A program made the position numbers and the translations under genes. DNA of 64,000 bases from the NCBI GenBank assembly GCA_035697485.1, contig DASSCU010000017.1, positions 1 through 64,000 on the forward strand. The letters run 5' to 3'. The notes beneath the pieces are model-generated. The model ran no database searches and was not told the origin of the DNA. It saw only the letters and a list, made by a program, of their open reading frames with translations. Numbering within the stretch: the first letter of the stretch is position 1; each line of letters opens with the position of its first letter. Below are positions 25,473-34,472 of this stretch, one piece after another. The DNA is from Actinomycetota bacterium. Its GTDB lineage: Bacteria > Actinomycetota > UBA4738 > HRBIN12.

Positions 25473-25928
25473 ATGGCGAGCGACAACCAGGTGACCCTGG
25501 TCGGCAACCTGACCGACGACCCCGAGCTGCGGTACACGCCCAACGGGGCCGCGGTCTGCAAGTTCCGGATCGCCGTCAACCGCCGCATCCCCGACGGCGC
25601 CGGTGGCTGGAAGGACGGCGAAGCGTCGTACTTCACGGTCAATTGCTGGCGCAGCCTCGGCGAGAACGCGGCCGAGTCGCTCACGCGCGGCATGCGCGTG
25701 GTCGTGGCCGGCCGACTCAACTACCGCTCCTGGGAGAACCAGGACGGCGACAAGCGCACCGCCATCGAGATCGAGGCCGACGAGGTCGGCCCGAGCTTGC
25801 GATGGGCTACCGCGCGCGTCGAGCGTCAGTCCCGCTCGAGCAGCAGCTCGTCCGGCGGCGACTGGGGCGAGCGCGTCGCGGCGCCCGTGGGTGGCGGTGG
25901 CACCGACCAGGAGGAGACACCGCTGTAA
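25473..25928 (+). CDS. ssb: Single-stranded DNA-binding protein
   Basis: The 151-residue protein has an OB fold ([89 protein letters not shown]). The tail is short and Ser/Gly-rich. The C-terminal end is GTDQEETPL and lacks the usual acidic DDDIPF-type tip that recruits partner proteins, so this SSB may have altered partner interactions or be a second paralogue. The stop overlaps the rpsR start (TAATG). Confidence 0.92.
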   Translation: MASDNQVTLVGNLTDDPELRYTPNGAAVCKFRIAVNRRIPDGAGGWKDGEASYFTVNCWRSLGENAAESLTRGMRVVVAGRLNYRSWENQDGDKRTAIEIEADEVGPSLRWATARVERQSRSSSSSSGGDWGERVAAPVGGGGTDQEETPL

Positions 25929-26203
25929 TGCCACCGAAGAAGAGGGAAGGCCCCAAGCGCCGTCGCGACAAGGACGACAAGGGCTGGCAGAAGAAGGGCA
26001 AGCGCAAGTTCTGCGTCTTCTGCAAGGACCGCGTCGACTACGTCGACTACAAGGACGTCGTCACGTTGCGCAAGTTCGTGAGCGAGCGGGGCAAGATCCG
26101 CGCCCGACGGGTCACGGGCAATTGCGTCCAGCACCAGCGCGACGTCGCCACGGCCGTGAAGAACGCTCGCCAGATGGCGCTGCTGCCGTACTCGAGCCGA
26201 TGA
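25928..26203 (+). CDS. rpsR: 30S ribosomal protein S18
   Basis: The 91-residue protein has the S18 core ([53 protein letters not shown]). It retains the Cys residues of the zinc-binding (C+) form: CVFC and later C-x2-H. The first 25 residues are an unusually lysine/arginine-rich extension. The ATG overlaps the ssb stop, and the stop overlaps the rplI ATG. Confidence 0.95.
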   Translation: MPPKKREGPKRRRDKDDKGWQKKGKRKFCVFCKDRVDYVDYKDVVTLRKFVSERGKIRARRVTGNCVQHQRDVATAVKNARQMALLPYSSR

Positions 26204-26655
26204 AGGTCGTCCTCCAGAAGCCCGTCGACAAGCTCGGAGACCCCGGAGACGTGGTCGAGGTTGCCGACGGCTACGCACGCAACTACCTGATCCCGCGGTC
26301 GATCGCCGTGAAGGCCCACAAGGGGGCGGCCCAGCAGACGGAGAACCTGCGGCGCGCCCACGAGCGACGCCAGTACGCCCGTAAGGGCGAGTACGAGGCG
26401 ATCGCGTCGAGGCTGATCTCTGGCGGTCCGATCCGGGTGACGGCCCGTGCGGGCGACGAGGGCAAGCTCTTCGGCTCGGTCACGGCCGAGCACGTGGCCG
26501 ACGCGATCGCCGCGCAGCACGAAGGCGTCACGGTCGACCGACGCGACGTGCACCTCGACGAGCCGATCCGATCGATCGGCACGCACGAGGTCCGGGTCCA
26601 CCTGTTCCATCAGGTCGACCCGGTCGTGACCGTGGAGGTCGTACACGAGGGCTGA
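26200..26655 (+). CDS. rplI: 50S ribosomal protein L9
   Basis: The 151-residue protein has the L9 N-domain ([39 protein letters not shown]), the long connecting helix ([20 protein letters not shown]) and the C-domain ([36 protein letters not shown]). The ATG overlaps the rpsR stop. A strong terminator follows 24 nt after the stop. Confidence 0.95.
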   Translation: MKVVLQKPVDKLGDPGDVVEVADGYARNYLIPRSIAVKAHKGAAQQTENLRRAHERRQYARKGEYEAIASRLISGGPIRVTARAGDEGKLFGSVTAEHVADAIAAQHEGVTVDRRDVHLDEPIRSIGTHEVRVHLFHQVDPVVTVEVVHEG

Positions 26656-26678
26656 CCGCACCCGTCACACGCATCATC

Positions 26679-26705
26679 GGAGGCCGGGCCCGCTGCCCGG
26701 CCTCC
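26679..26705 (+). terminator. Terminator of the rpsF-rplI operon
   Basis: A perfect 11-bp stem (GGAGGCCGGGC at 26679-26689, GCCCGGCCTCC at 26695-26705) with a 5-nt loop is followed by GTCGTTGCC. There is no clear U tract, as is common in high-GC genomes. Confidence 0.75.
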
Positions 26706-26736
26706 GTCGTTGCCAGTGTCGCTCCCGGTTGAAATG

Positions 26737-26860
26737 TCACACGTGTGATTCACACTGTTCCACATGGTTGTCCACATGTGGAAAGCGCAGGTCAGAGACG
26801 GAGTGACAAGGAATCTCGCTCCGCGACCTGCACCGGAACAATCCACAGGCGTTGTCCACT
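26737..26860. promoter_or_regulatory. Cluster of DnaA-box-like sites and palindromes upstream of dnaB
   Basis: TTGTCCACA at 26768-26776 is the actinobacterial form of the DnaA box. Near-matches are TGTTCCACA (26756-26764), CTTTCCACA on the minus strand (26785-26777), CAATCCACA (26839-26847) and TTGTCCACT (26852-26860). Two perfect 12-bp palindromes, TCACACGTGTGA (26737-26748) and TCCACATGTGGA (26771-26782), lie in the same stretch. The region is more AT-rich than its surroundings. It may let DnaA control dnaB, or be a DnaA-titration or origin-related site. Confidence 0.55.
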
Positions 26861-26943
26861 GTCGCCTCGTGGTTGCCGGGCGTAGCGTCCCCGGGTTGAG
26901 GAGCGGGTCCGGCGGCGACGTGGGCCCCGAGGGGGAGGGGTAG

Positions 26944-28314
26944 ATGGCGCGTACGGCCGACGATGTTCGACGCCTGCCTGCGGGCGAAGGGCACCGACTG
27001 CCGCCGCACAACCTGGAGGCCGAAGCCTCGGTGCTCGGCGCGATGCTCCTGTCGAACGAGGCCGTCGCCGACGTCGTCGAGATCCTCGAACCCGACGACT
27101 TCTACCGATCGGCGCACGGGCGCATCTACACCGCCCTGCGTGGTTTGTTCGCTCGGGGGGAGCCGGTCGACATCGTCTCCGCCGCGGTCGCGCTCGAGCG
27201 GGGGGGCTCGCTCGAGGACGTGGGTGGGCGCATCTACCTGGCCGACCTGGCCAACGAGGTCCCGACTCCGGCCTCGGCCGCCTACTACGCCGACATCGTC
27301 TCCAAGGCGGCCCTGCGGCGCCGGCTGATCTCGGCCGCGGCCGACATCATGGACCGCGCCTACGCTTCGACCGATGACGCGGAGCAGGTCGCCGACGACG
27401 CCGAGCAGCGCATCTACGAGGTGGCCCGTCGCGAGGACCGCGAGGAGATGGCCGTGTTGCGCGATCTGGTCGACCAGGCGATGCTCGACCTCGAATCGAT
27501 CCAGACGCGCGAGTCCGCGTACACGGGCCTGCCGACCGGGTTCATCGACATCGACAACCTCACGTCGGGACTGCAGCCGGGCAACCTGATCGTCCTCGCG
27601 GCTCGTCCGGGCATCGGCAAGAGCTCGCTCGCGGTCAACATGGCGAGGAACATCGCGGTCGCCGGCAACTCCGTCGCGATCTTCTCCTTGGAGATGTCAC
27701 GCTGGGAGATCGGCATGCGTCTGCTCTGCGCCGAGGCTCGCGTGCCGTGGGACCGCATCCGGAACAAGCGTGTCGGCCCTAACGATTGGCAGGCGGTCGT
27801 GCAGGCGGCCGAGGTGCTCCATGACGCCCCGCTGTCGATCGTCGACTCGGGCAACACGAACATCGTCGACATCCGCGCGAAGGCCCGTCGCATGCGCACG
27901 GGGAAGCGGGGTCTGTCGTTGATCATCGTCGACTACCTGCAGCTGATGGCACACCCCGGCATGGGCGGACGCCGCCCCGACTCGCGCCAGCAGGAGATCG
28001 CCGAGATCAGCCGTTCCCTGAAGATGCTCGCCAAGGAGCTCGAGATCCCGGTGATCGCGATCAGCCAGCTGAACCGCAATCCGGAGGCGCGAGCCGACAA
28101 GCGCCCGCAGCTCTCCGATCTTCGCGAGTCAGGCGCGATCGAGCAGGACGCCGACATCGTGATGTTCATCCACCGCGACGACGCCGATCCCGAGAAGAAG
28201 AAGCTCGCCGAGCTGATCGTGTCGAAGCACCGCAATGGGCCGACCGACAACATCCCGCTGGGGTTCGAGCCCTCGCTCACGCAGTTCCGCAACGGCGCCC
28301 GCGGTCAGCAGTGA
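26944..28314 (+). CDS. dnaB: Replicative DNA helicase
   Basis: The 456-residue hexameric helicase unwinds DNA at replication forks. The N-terminal domain is LPPHNLEAEASVLGAMLLSN onward. The RecA-like motor has Walker A VLAARPGIGKSSLAVNMARN (about residue 219), IFSLEMSRWEIGMRLLCAEA, Walker B LSLIIVDYLQLM and RSLKMLAKELEIPVIAISQL, then LRESGAIEQDADIVMFIHRD. No intein interrupts the gene. The ATG follows GGGGAGGGG. The stop overlaps the nth start (GTGA). Confidence 0.95.
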   Translation: MARTADDVRRLPAGEGHRLPPHNLEAEASVLGAMLLSNEAVADVVEILEPDDFYRSAHGRIYTALRGLFARGEPVDIVSAAVALERGGSLEDVGGRIYLADLANEVPTPASAAYYADIVSKAALRRRLISAAADIMDRAYASTDDAEQVADDAEQRIYEVARREDREEMAVLRDLVDQAMLDLESIQTRESAYTGLPTGFIDIDNLTSGLQPGNLIVLAARPGIGKSSLAVNMARNIAVAGNSVAIFSLEMSRWEIGMRLLCAEARVPWDRIRNKRVGPNDWQAVVQAAEVLHDAPLSIVDSGNTNIVDIRAKARRMRTGKRGLSLIIVDYLQLMAHPGMGGRRPDSRQQEIAEISRSLKMLAKELEIPVIAISQLNRNPEARADKRPQLSDLRESGAIEQDADIVMFIHRDDADPEKKKLAELIVSKHRNGPTDNIPLGFEPSLTQFRNGARGQQ

Positions 28315-29072
28315 GCCCGGTGGGTCGGCGGTCGGCGCTCGAGCCCTGGGCGCCGCCGAGCCGCCGCCGCATCCGGGCGATCGCCGCCCGGCTCGAGAAG
28401 CGGTTCGGCCCGCTCGAGCCGCCCCGAGCCGTCGACCCCCTCGACGAGCTCATGCTCACGGTGCTCAGCCAGCACACCAGCGACGTGAACGCCGAGCGTG
28501 CGTTCGCCGACCTCCGTGACGCGTTCCCCGGTGGCTGGCGCGAGGTCGTCGAGGCGCAGCCGGCCGACGTGGCCGACGCGATCCGCAGCGGGGGGCTCGC
28601 GAACTCGAAGGCGCCGAGGATCCAGGCGATCCTGCGCGAGGTGCGTGAACGAGAAGGTGGGTACGACCTGGCTCGACTGCGCGAGCTCCCAGATGACGCG
28701 GTTCGCGAATACCTGATCTCCCTGCCCGGCATCGGGCCCAAGACGGCGGCCGTCGTGCTGAGCTTCGCGCTCGGTCGCGACGCGATACCGGTGGACACCC
28801 ATGTGCATCGCGTCACGAAGCGGCTCGGGCTGGTCCCCCCGAGGGCCAGTGCGGAGCGCGCCGACCGGCTCCTCCACGATCTGGTCCCCGACGGGCTGCG
28901 CACCCCGATGCACGTGGGATTCATCCGGCTCGGCCGGGAGGTCTGCAAGGCTCCCACGCCTCGATGCCGCCTCTGCCCGCTGAAGGACCTCTGTCCGACC
29001 GCTCCCCGGTATCTCGGGGCGCCTGAACGTGCGATCGGCGCCGCACGTCGCGGCGCCAAAGAGAGCGGGTGA
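28311..29072 (+). CDS. nth: Endonuclease III (base-excision DNA glycosylase/AP lyase)
   Basis: The 253-residue HhH-GPD protein has a helix-hairpin-helix with catalytic Lys (LISLPGIGPKTAAVVLSFAL), the catalytic Asp (IPVDTHVHRVTKRLGL) and a C-terminal [4Fe-4S] site with Cys-x6-Cys-x2-Cys-x5-Cys spacing (CKAPTPRCRLCPLKDLC). It removes oxidised pyrimidines. The N-terminal 30 residues are an extra basic stretch. The GTG start overlaps dnaB, and the last 9 nt overlap the 3' end of the tRNA gene on the other strand. Confidence 0.92.
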   Translation: MSPVGRRSALEPWAPPSRRRIRAIAARLEKRFGPLEPPRAVDPLDELMLTVLSQHTSDVNAERAFADLRDAFPGGWREVVEAQPADVADAIRSGGLANSKAPRIQAILREVREREGGYDLARLRELPDDAVREYLISLPGIGPKTAAVVLSFALGRDAIPVDTHVHRVTKRLGLVPPRASAERADRLLHDLVPDGLRTPMHVGFIRLGREVCKAPTPRCRLCPLKDLCPTAPRYLGAPERAIGAARRGAKESG

Positions 29073-29134
29073 GGGGAATCGAACCCCCGTCTCGAGCTTG
29101 GGAAGCTCACGTTCTGCCATTGAACCACACCCGC
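29064..29134 (-). tRNA. tRNA-Gly (anticodon CCC)
   Basis: The minus strand folds as a cloverleaf. The acceptor GCGGGTG (29134-29128) pairs with CACCCGC (29071-29065). A D arm contains GGTTCAATGGCAGAA. The anticodon stem TGAGC/GCTCG encloses loop TTCCCAA with CCC at positions 34-36, and the T arm contains GGTTCGATTCC. The discriminator base is T at 29064. CCA is not encoded. The 3' end overlaps the end of nth by 9 nt. Confidence 0.93.
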
Positions 29135-29233
29135 ATGGGCCGCCGGCCAGCCGACGGAGCCTCAGTGTAGCGAGCCCACGGCGTCAGCCGCGACCCGCTC
29201 GGGGGTGGCTTCCGGCTCATGCGCACCACCTGC

Positions 29234-29248
29234 TAGCGTCGGTCGGCG
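29234..29248 (+). promoter_or_regulatory. -10 element for trpD, probable leaderless start
   Basis: TAGCGT at 29234-29239 lies 9 nt before ATG 29249 with no ribosome-binding site between. Confidence 0.4.
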
Positions 29249-30289
29249 ATGAGCGACCCGGGCCCCGAGACCGATCCGGACTTCTGGCCGCACGCGCTCA
29301 CGCGACTCGTGCGGCGCGAGGACCTCGACGCCGACGAGGCCGCCGAGGCGATGCGTCAGATCATGGCCGGAGAGGCGACGCCGGGTCAGGTCGGCGGCTT
29401 CCTGATGGCGCTGCGCACCAAGGGAGAATCCGCGGACGAGGTCGAGGGGCTCGCTCGCACGATGCTGGGCTTCGCGAACCCCGTGCAGACGCCCGCGCCG
29501 GCCGTGGACGTCGTCGGAACCGGCGGCGACCGCAGCGGCACGTTCAACATCTCCACGGTGAGCGCGATCGTGGCGGCGGGCGCGGGTGTGCTTGTCGCCA
29601 AGCACGGGAACCGCGCCGCGAGCTCGCACTGCGGGTCGGCGGACGTGCTTGAGGCGCTCGGCGTCACGATCGACCTCGACGCGGCCGGCGCCGAGCGGTG
29701 TCTCGCCGAGGCCGGCATCGCGTTCCTGTTCGCGCCGATGTTCCACCCGGCGATGGCCCACGCCGGGCCGGTCCGCCGCGAGCTGCGCGTGCCGACCGTG
29801 TTCAACTTCCTCGGACCGCTCACGAACCCAGCCCGGCCCTTCGCACAAGCGGTGGGATGCTCCGACGCCCGCATGCTGCCGCTGATGGCCGAGGTGTTGG
29901 CCCGGCGCGGGACGCGGGCCGTGCTCTTCCGGGGGGAGGACGGGCTCGACGAGCTCACCACGTCGGGTCCCTCGACCGTCTACACGGTCCGCGGCGGCTC
30001 GGTGACCGAGGGCAGGCTCGACCCGACCGCGCTCGGCTTCGCTCCGGCCACGGTCGATGATCTGCGGGGCGGCGACGCCGACGCGTCGGCCGCGATCGTT
30101 CGGTGGGTGTTGGCCGGGGAGGTCGGACCCAAGCGCGATGTCGTGCTCCTGAACGCCGGTGCGGCGCTCGAGGTCGCCGGACGTGCCCAGACGCTCGCCG
30201 ATGGCATCGAGCTCGCGGCCGAGACGATCGATTCGGGGGCAGCCACCGCCGCCCTGGACCGCTGGGTCGAGGTGAGCGGGAACGGGTAG
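29249..30289 (+). CDS. trpD: Anthranilate phosphoribosyltransferase
   Basis: The 346-residue enzyme transfers phosphoribose from PRPP to anthranilate in tryptophan synthesis. Motifs: GQVGGFLMALRTKGESADEV, VVGTGGDRSGTFNISTVSAI (PRPP/anthranilate site), KHGNRAASSHCGSADVLEAL, FLFAPMFHPAMAHAGPVRRE, TVFNFLGPLTNPARP and GLDELTTSGPSTVY. No other trp gene is adjacent. Confidence 0.94.
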   Translation: MSDPGPETDPDFWPHALTRLVRREDLDADEAAEAMRQIMAGEATPGQVGGFLMALRTKGESADEVEGLARTMLGFANPVQTPAPAVDVVGTGGDRSGTFNISTVSAIVAAGAGVLVAKHGNRAASSHCGSADVLEALGVTIDLDAAGAERCLAEAGIAFLFAPMFHPAMAHAGPVRRELRVPTVFNFLGPLTNPARPFAQAVGCSDARMLPLMAEVLARRGTRAVLFRGEDGLDELTTSGPSTVYTVRGGSVTEGRLDPTALGFAPATVDDLRGGDADASAAIVRWVLAGEVGPKRDVVLLNAGAALEVAGRAQTLADGIELAAETIDSGAATAALDRWVEVSGNG

Positions 30290-30301
30290 CATCAGCGCCC
30301 G
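30287..30301 (+). promoter_or_regulatory. -10 element for dcd, probable leaderless start
   Basis: TAGCAT at 30287-30292, which includes the trpD stop codon, lies 9 nt before ATG 30302 with no ribosome-binding site. Confidence 0.4.
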
Positions 30302-30859
30302 ATGATCCTGTCCGATCGCACGATCCGCGAGGAGATCGACGCCGGACGCATCGTGATCGACCCGTTCGACGAGCGATGCATCCAGCCGTCGTCGATCGAC
30401 CTGCACGTCGACGCACAGTTCCGGGTGTTCGCGAACAACCGATACCCCTACATCGACGTGAAGCAGGAACAGCCGGACCTCACGGAGCTCGTGGAGACGA
30501 AGCCCGACGAGGCCTTCATCCTGCACCCCGGGGAATTCGTGCTGGGGTCGACGCTGGAGCGCGTCGCTCTCCCGAACGACCTCGTGGCGCGGCTCGAGGG
30601 CAAGTCATCGCTCGGGCGGCTCGGCCTGCTGATCCATTCGACGGCGGGGTACGTCGACCCCGGGTGGGACGGCTACCTCACGCTCGAGCTGAGCAACGTG
30701 GCGAACCTGCCGATCACCCTGTACCCGGGCATGAAGATCGGCCAGATCAGCTTCTTCCGGCTCTCGACCGAGGCCGCGACCCCCTACGGCTCGGCCGGCA
30801 ACAAGTACCAGGGGCAGCGCGGCCCCACGCCGAGCCGCTTCTTCCGCGACTTCGGTTAG
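30302..30859 (+). CDS. dcd: dCTP deaminase
   Basis: The 185-residue trimeric enzyme of the dUTPase fold converts dCTP toward dUMP/dUTP for thymidylate synthesis. Motifs: [54 protein letters not shown] (catalytic Glu in the [14 protein letters not shown] segment), [20 protein letters not shown], and [13 protein letters not shown] at the C-terminus. Many actinobacterial forms are bifunctional dCTP deaminase/dUTPase giving dUMP; the sequence alone does not settle which. Confidence 0.93.
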   Translation: MILSDRTIREEIDAGRIVIDPFDERCIQPSSIDLHVDAQFRVFANNRYPYIDVKQEQPDLTELVETKPDEAFILHPGEFVLGSTLERVALPNDLVARLEGKSSLGRLGLLIHSTAGYVDPGWDGYLTLELSNVANLPITLYPGMKIGQISFFRLSTEAATPYGSAGNKYQGQRGPTPSRFFRDFG

Positions 30860-30868
30860 GACGCGTCG

Positions 30869-31543
30869 CTAGTCGTTCACCGCGAGGGCGCCGGGGATCG
30901 GGCCCACGCCCATCTGCACGGCCATCATCGCCGCCTGGGTGCGGTTCGTGACCCCGAGCTTGCGGAAGATCGCGGCCAGGTGCGCCTTGACCGTCTTCTC
31001 CGACAGGAACAGCGACTGCGCGATCTCACGGTTCGACCGGCCTTCGGCGAGCTGCGCCAGGATGTCGTTCTCGCGCTGGGTCAGGCTGTACTCGTTTCGC
31101 CGCGCGCCATCGCTCGCGCCGCCGCCCTGCTGCTCGTCGAACAGGTTCTGGATCACGCGGGGGCTGAGGACGTTGCCGCTGCCGGACATCGCGACGTTGA
31201 TCGCCTGCGACAGGTCCTCGGGCGTGGCGTCCTTCAGGAGGTATCCGGATGCGCCGTCGGCCAGCGCGCGCTTCACGTACGGCGCGTTCTCGTAGGTCGA
31301 GAGCATGATCACCGGCAACTCGTCCCATTCGGCCTTGATCGCGCGGAGCAACTCGAGGCCGTCGAGGTCCGGCATGCGCACGTCGACGAGCGCGAGGTCG
31401 ACCTTCGTACCGCCGTGCAGCACCTCGAGGGCGACCGCCGAGCTCTCGGCCTCGACGACGTCGGCCTCGGGGAAGCCTTCCTTCACCACGTAGCTCATGC
31501 CACGGCGCACGAGCGCGTGGTCATCCACGACCATGATCCTCAT
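30869..31543 (-). CDS. NarL/LuxR-family response regulator
   Basis: The 224-residue protein has a receiver (RIMVVDDHALVRRGMSYVVK, phosphoacceptor in LALVDVRMPDLDG, Lys in YLLKDATPEDL) and a LuxR HTH (LTQRENDILAQLAEGRSNRE, TVKAHLAAIFRKLGVTNRTQ). The ATG shares one base with the stop of the upstream kinase gene (TGATG), so the pair is translationally coupled. This is the third NarL-type pair in the window. Confidence 0.9.
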   Translation of the reverse strand: MRIMVVDDHALVRRGMSYVVKEGFPEADVVEAESSAVALEVLHGGTKVDLALVDVRMPDLDGLELLRAIKAEWDELPVIMLSTYENAPYVKRALADGASGYLLKDATPEDLSQAINVAMSGSGNVLSPRVIQNLFDEQQGGGASDGARRNEYSLTQRENDILAQLAEGRSNREIAQSLFLSEKTVKAHLAAIFRKLGVTNRTQAAMMAVQMGVGPIPGALAVND

Positions 31544-32241
31544 CAGCTGTCTCCTTGCCCTCCGACGGGGAGCACGGCGATCACGCGGACGCCGCGTCCG
31601 GGGGTCGACTCGATCTCGAGCGAGCCGTCGATCTCGTGTACACGGGTGCGAAGCAGTCGAAGCCCGAAGTGGGGGTCGTCGTCGGTCACGGCCGCGATGC
31701 CTCGACCGCGGTCGGTGACCTCGATCCGCAGCGTCTCCAGGCCGGCGACGACCTTCACGGTGACGTCCTTGGATCCGGAATGCTTGGCCGCATTGGTGAG
31801 CGCCTCCCCCACGACGCTGTGCGCGGTCTCGAGCACGGTGGTCGGCACGGCGTCGAGGTCGCCCTCGATCGTGATGCGGGCCGGCAGCTTCCAGCGCTCG
31901 ACGAGCCCGTGCACGAACGTCGCGAACGACGGGTCCTCGCGCAGCGAGCCGGCGTCGAGCTGGAAGAGGACCTCGCGGATCTCGCTCAGGTCGTGGCGGA
32001 TCGCGTCCTCGATCTCGTGGAGCGATGCGACCGCCCCTATCGGGTCGGTCTCGATGCGGTGACGGAGCACCTGCAGCTCCAAGATCGCGCTCGTGACGGA
32101 CTGGGTCAGGCCGTCGTGGATCGTCATCGCCCACCGCGTGCGCTCCTCGAGCATGAGCGACTCGACCGTGGACAGCACGGAGGCCGGCACGGTCGCGTCG
32201 ACGCGCTCGACGGCGCGTGCATGCTCTCGGGGAACGCTCAT
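31543..32241 (-). CDS. Soluble HisKA_3 histidine kinase
   Basis: The 232-residue kinase lacks membrane segments. The phosphoacceptor motif is RWAMTIHDGLTQSVTSAILE (His near residue 42), followed by an HATPase with VVGEALTNAAKHSGS, VTDRGRGIA and FGLRLLRTRVHEIDG. This DesK/NarX-like catalytic class matches its NarL-type partner downstream. With only about 30 residues before the H-box, signal input must be cytosolic or through another protein. The 260 bp upstream to the dnaK promoter hold no gene; a TAGAAC -10-like box lies about 35 bp upstream on the minus strand. Confidence 0.85.
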   Translation of the reverse strand: MSVPREHARAVERVDATVPASVLSTVESLMLEERTRWAMTIHDGLTQSVTSAILELQVLRHRIETDPIGAVASLHEIEDAIRHDLSEIREVLFQLDAGSLREDPSFATFVHGLVERWKLPARITIEGDLDAVPTTVLETAHSVVGEALTNAAKHSGSKDVTVKVVAGLETLRIEVTDRGRGIAAVTDDDPHFGLRLLRTRVHEIDGSLEIESTPGRGVRVIAVLPVGGQGDS

Positions 32242-32502
32242 CGGTGGATCCGTCCCTTTCGGTCGGGGCCGTTGGTTCTAGTGCCTTTTCGGCACGCAAC
32301 TCGCCGCACTTGACCTCTGGCACGGGGAGAGATGGGGCACGGACTCCCGGTCGGACGGCCGGGGTCCTTGGCGCCCGAGGAGTGAGATCACTTGGCGCAG
32401 CGTCGCACCCCGCATCACGACGAGGACCCATTTGTGGGATGTCACGGAGACCTCTTGCAGCACAAATAATGCTTCCTCTCATATGCGCGAGTGCCCAACG
32501 AA
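32242..32502. other. Intergenic stretch between divergent kinase and dnaK operons
   Basis: No coding sequence is visible. It contains a small hairpin GTGCC-TTTTC-GGCAC at 32281-32295 and, toward dnaK, a relatively AT-rich segment (32440-32500, with ACAAATAATGCTTCC) ahead of the heat-shock promoter. Confidence 0.6.
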
Positions 32503-32532
32503 CTTGTCAATGGAATACTCAAGTTCTATCCT
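32503..32532 (+). promoter_or_regulatory. dnaK promoter overlapped by a HAIR-type HspR operator
   Basis: TTGTCA (32504-32509) and TATCCT (32527-32532) are spaced 17 bp, a good vegetative promoter. Overlapping it, CTTGTCA-N7-ACTCAAG (32503-32523) matches the HspR-associated inverted repeat CTTGAGT-N7-ACTCAAG: the right half is perfect, the left keeps CTTG. HspR is encoded in the same operon at 36717, so the operon most likely represses itself and is released on heat stress. Confidence 0.75.
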
Positions 32533-32597
32533 CGGTTCAGACTTAGGTACCGGAGCCCGGATCCCCTGCGGTCCGGCCGAACAGAAGGAGAGCCTTC

Positions 32598-34472
32598 ATG
32601 GCACGAGCAGTGGGGATCGACCTCGGCACGACGAACTCCGTGGTCGCCGTCCTGGAAGCCGGCGAGCCCGTCGTCGTTCCGAACGCGGAGGGGAGCCGCA
32701 CGACCCCGTCGGTCGTCGGCTTCTCCAAGAACAACGAGATCCTGGTGGGCGAGGTCGCCAAGCGACAGGCGATCACGAACCCCGACCGCACGATCCGGTC
32801 GGTCAAGCGTCACATGGGCGACAAGGGCTGGGCGATCGACGTCGACGGCAAGGGGTGGACCGCGCAGGAGGTCAGCGCGCAGATCCTGCTGAAGCTGAAG
32901 CGCGACGCGGAGGCGTACCTCGGTGACACGGTCACCCAGGCGGTGGTCACCGTTCCGGCCTACTTCGACGACGCCCAGCGTCAGGCGACGAAGGAAGCTG
33001 GCCAGATCGCCGGCCTCGAGGTGTTGCGCATCATCAACGAGCCGACCGCGGCGGCGCTCGCCTACGGGCTGGACAAGCAGGACACCGAGCAGACGGTGCT
33101 CGTCTTCGACCTCGGCGGCGGCACGTTCGACGTCTCGCTGATGGAGATCGGCGAGGGCGTCTTCGAGGTGAAGGCCACTCACGGCGACACGCATCTCGGT
33201 GGCGACGACTGGGACCAGCGGGTGATCGACTGGCTCGTCACGGAGTTCAAGAACGCACACGGCGTCGACCTCGGCAAGGATCGCATGGCCCTCCAGCGGC
33301 TGAAGGAGGCCGCCGAGAAGGCGAAGATCGAGCTCAGCCAGGTCGCCGAGACCACGATCAACCTGCCCTTCATCACCGCGACCGCCGACGGTCCGCTGCA
33401 CATGGAGCAGAAGCTCACGCGCAGCGAGTTCGAGCGCATGACGGAGGACCTGGTCGAGCGCTGCAGGACCCCGTTCGAGCAGGCGATCGCCGACTGGGGG
33501 AAGCCGGCGGAGCAGATCGACCACATCATCCTGGTCGGAGGCTCCACCCGCATGCCGATGATCCAGGAGCTGGTGAAGAAGCTCACCGGCGGCAAGGAGC
33601 CTCACAAGGGGGTGAACCCCGACGAGGTCGTCGCCGTCGGGGCCGCGATCCAGGCCGGTGTGCTGAAGGGCGACGTGAAGGACATCCTGCTCCTCGACGT
33701 GACCCCGCTGACGCTGGGCGTCGAGACCAAGGGCGGCATCTTCACGAAGCTGATCGAGCGCAACACCACGATCCCCACGCGCAAGTCCGAGATCTTCACC
33801 ACCGCCGACGACAACCAGACGACGGTGGAGATCCACGTGTTGCAGGGTGAGGCGGAGACCGTGATGTCCCCGGCCGTGAAGTCGCTCGGGCGCTTCCACC
33901 TGATGGGCATCCCGCCCGCGCCTCGCGGCATGCCGCAGATCGAGGTCGCGTTCGACATCGACGCCAACGGCATCGTGAACGTGAGCGCGAAGGATCTCGC
34001 GACCGGCAAGGAACAGGCGATGACGATCACCGGCGGCACGAGTCTGTCGAAGGAGGAGATCGATCGCATGGTGTCCGACGCGGAGAAGTTCGCCGCAGAG
34101 GACCACACGCGGCGGGAGACCGCCGAGGCGCGCAACACAGCCGATCAGCTGCACTACCAGGTGGCGAAGTTCATCGAGGAGAACCCCGAGACGATCCCGG
34201 CCGCCGACAAGGACGAGCTGGTCGTGAAGAACGAGGAGCTGAAGAAGGTGCTGGACGACGAGTCGTCCGACGCCGCGGCCCTCACCGCCGCCAACGACGC
34301 GGTGATGCAGGTGTACCAGCGGGTCGGGCAGGCGATGGTCCAGAACCAGCAGGCGTCGGCCGCCGCCGGCGAGCCGACCGGTGACGGCAGTGAGGCCGGC
34401 GCCGAGCAGGCAGAACCCGAGGACGACGACGTCGTCGAGGGCGAGATCGTCGAGGAAGGAGGTGCGTCGTGA
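32598..34472 (+). CDS. dnaK: Chaperone protein DnaK (Hsp70)
   Basis: The 624-residue ATP-driven chaperone has the nucleotide-binding signatures [40 protein letters not shown] and [20 protein letters not shown], then the linker/substrate domain ([19 protein letters not shown]). The C-terminal lid ends in a Gly/Ala/Glu tail with [15 protein letters not shown], as in other actinobacteria. AGGAG precedes the ATG. Its stop overlaps the hsp20 start. Confidence 0.97.
   Translation: MARAVGIDLGTTNSVVAVLEAGEPVVVPNAEGSRTTPSVVGFSKNNEILVGEVAKRQAITNPDRTIRSVKRHMGDKGWAIDVDGKGWTAQEVSAQILLKLKRDAEAYLGDTVTQAVVTVPAYFDDAQRQATKEAGQIAGLEVLRIINEPTAAALAYGLDKQDTEQTVLVFDLGGGTFDVSLMEIGEGVFEVKATHGDTHLGGDDWDQRVIDWLVTEFKNAHGVDLGKDRMALQRLKEAAEKAKIELSQVAETTINLPFITATADGPLHMEQKLTRSEFERMTEDLVERCRTPFEQAIADWGKPAEQIDHIILVGGSTRMPMIQELVKKLTGGKEPHKGVNPDEVVAVGAAIQAGVLKGDVKDILLLDVTPLTLGVETKGGIFTKLIERNTTIPTRKSEIFTTADDNQTTVEIHVLQGEAETVMSPAVKSLGRFHLMGIPPAPRGMPQIEVAFDIDANGIVNVSAKDLATGKEQAMTITGGTSLSKEEIDRMVSDAEKFAAEDHTRRETAEARNTADQLHYQVAKFIEENPETIPAADKDELVVKNEELKKVLDDESSDAAALTAANDAVMQVYQRVGQAMVQNQQASAAAGEPTGDGSEAGAEQAEPEDDDVVEGEIVEEGGAS

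Noticed and set aside
26737-26860. Calling this region oriC
   Set aside because: There is no dnaA or dnaN nearby and only one exact DnaA box; a DnaA-responsive site is the most that can be supported.
32526-34154. Leftward open frame antisense to dnaK
   Set aside because: Leu/Val/His/Arg-rich shadow translation with no domain; dnaK is unambiguous on the plus strand.
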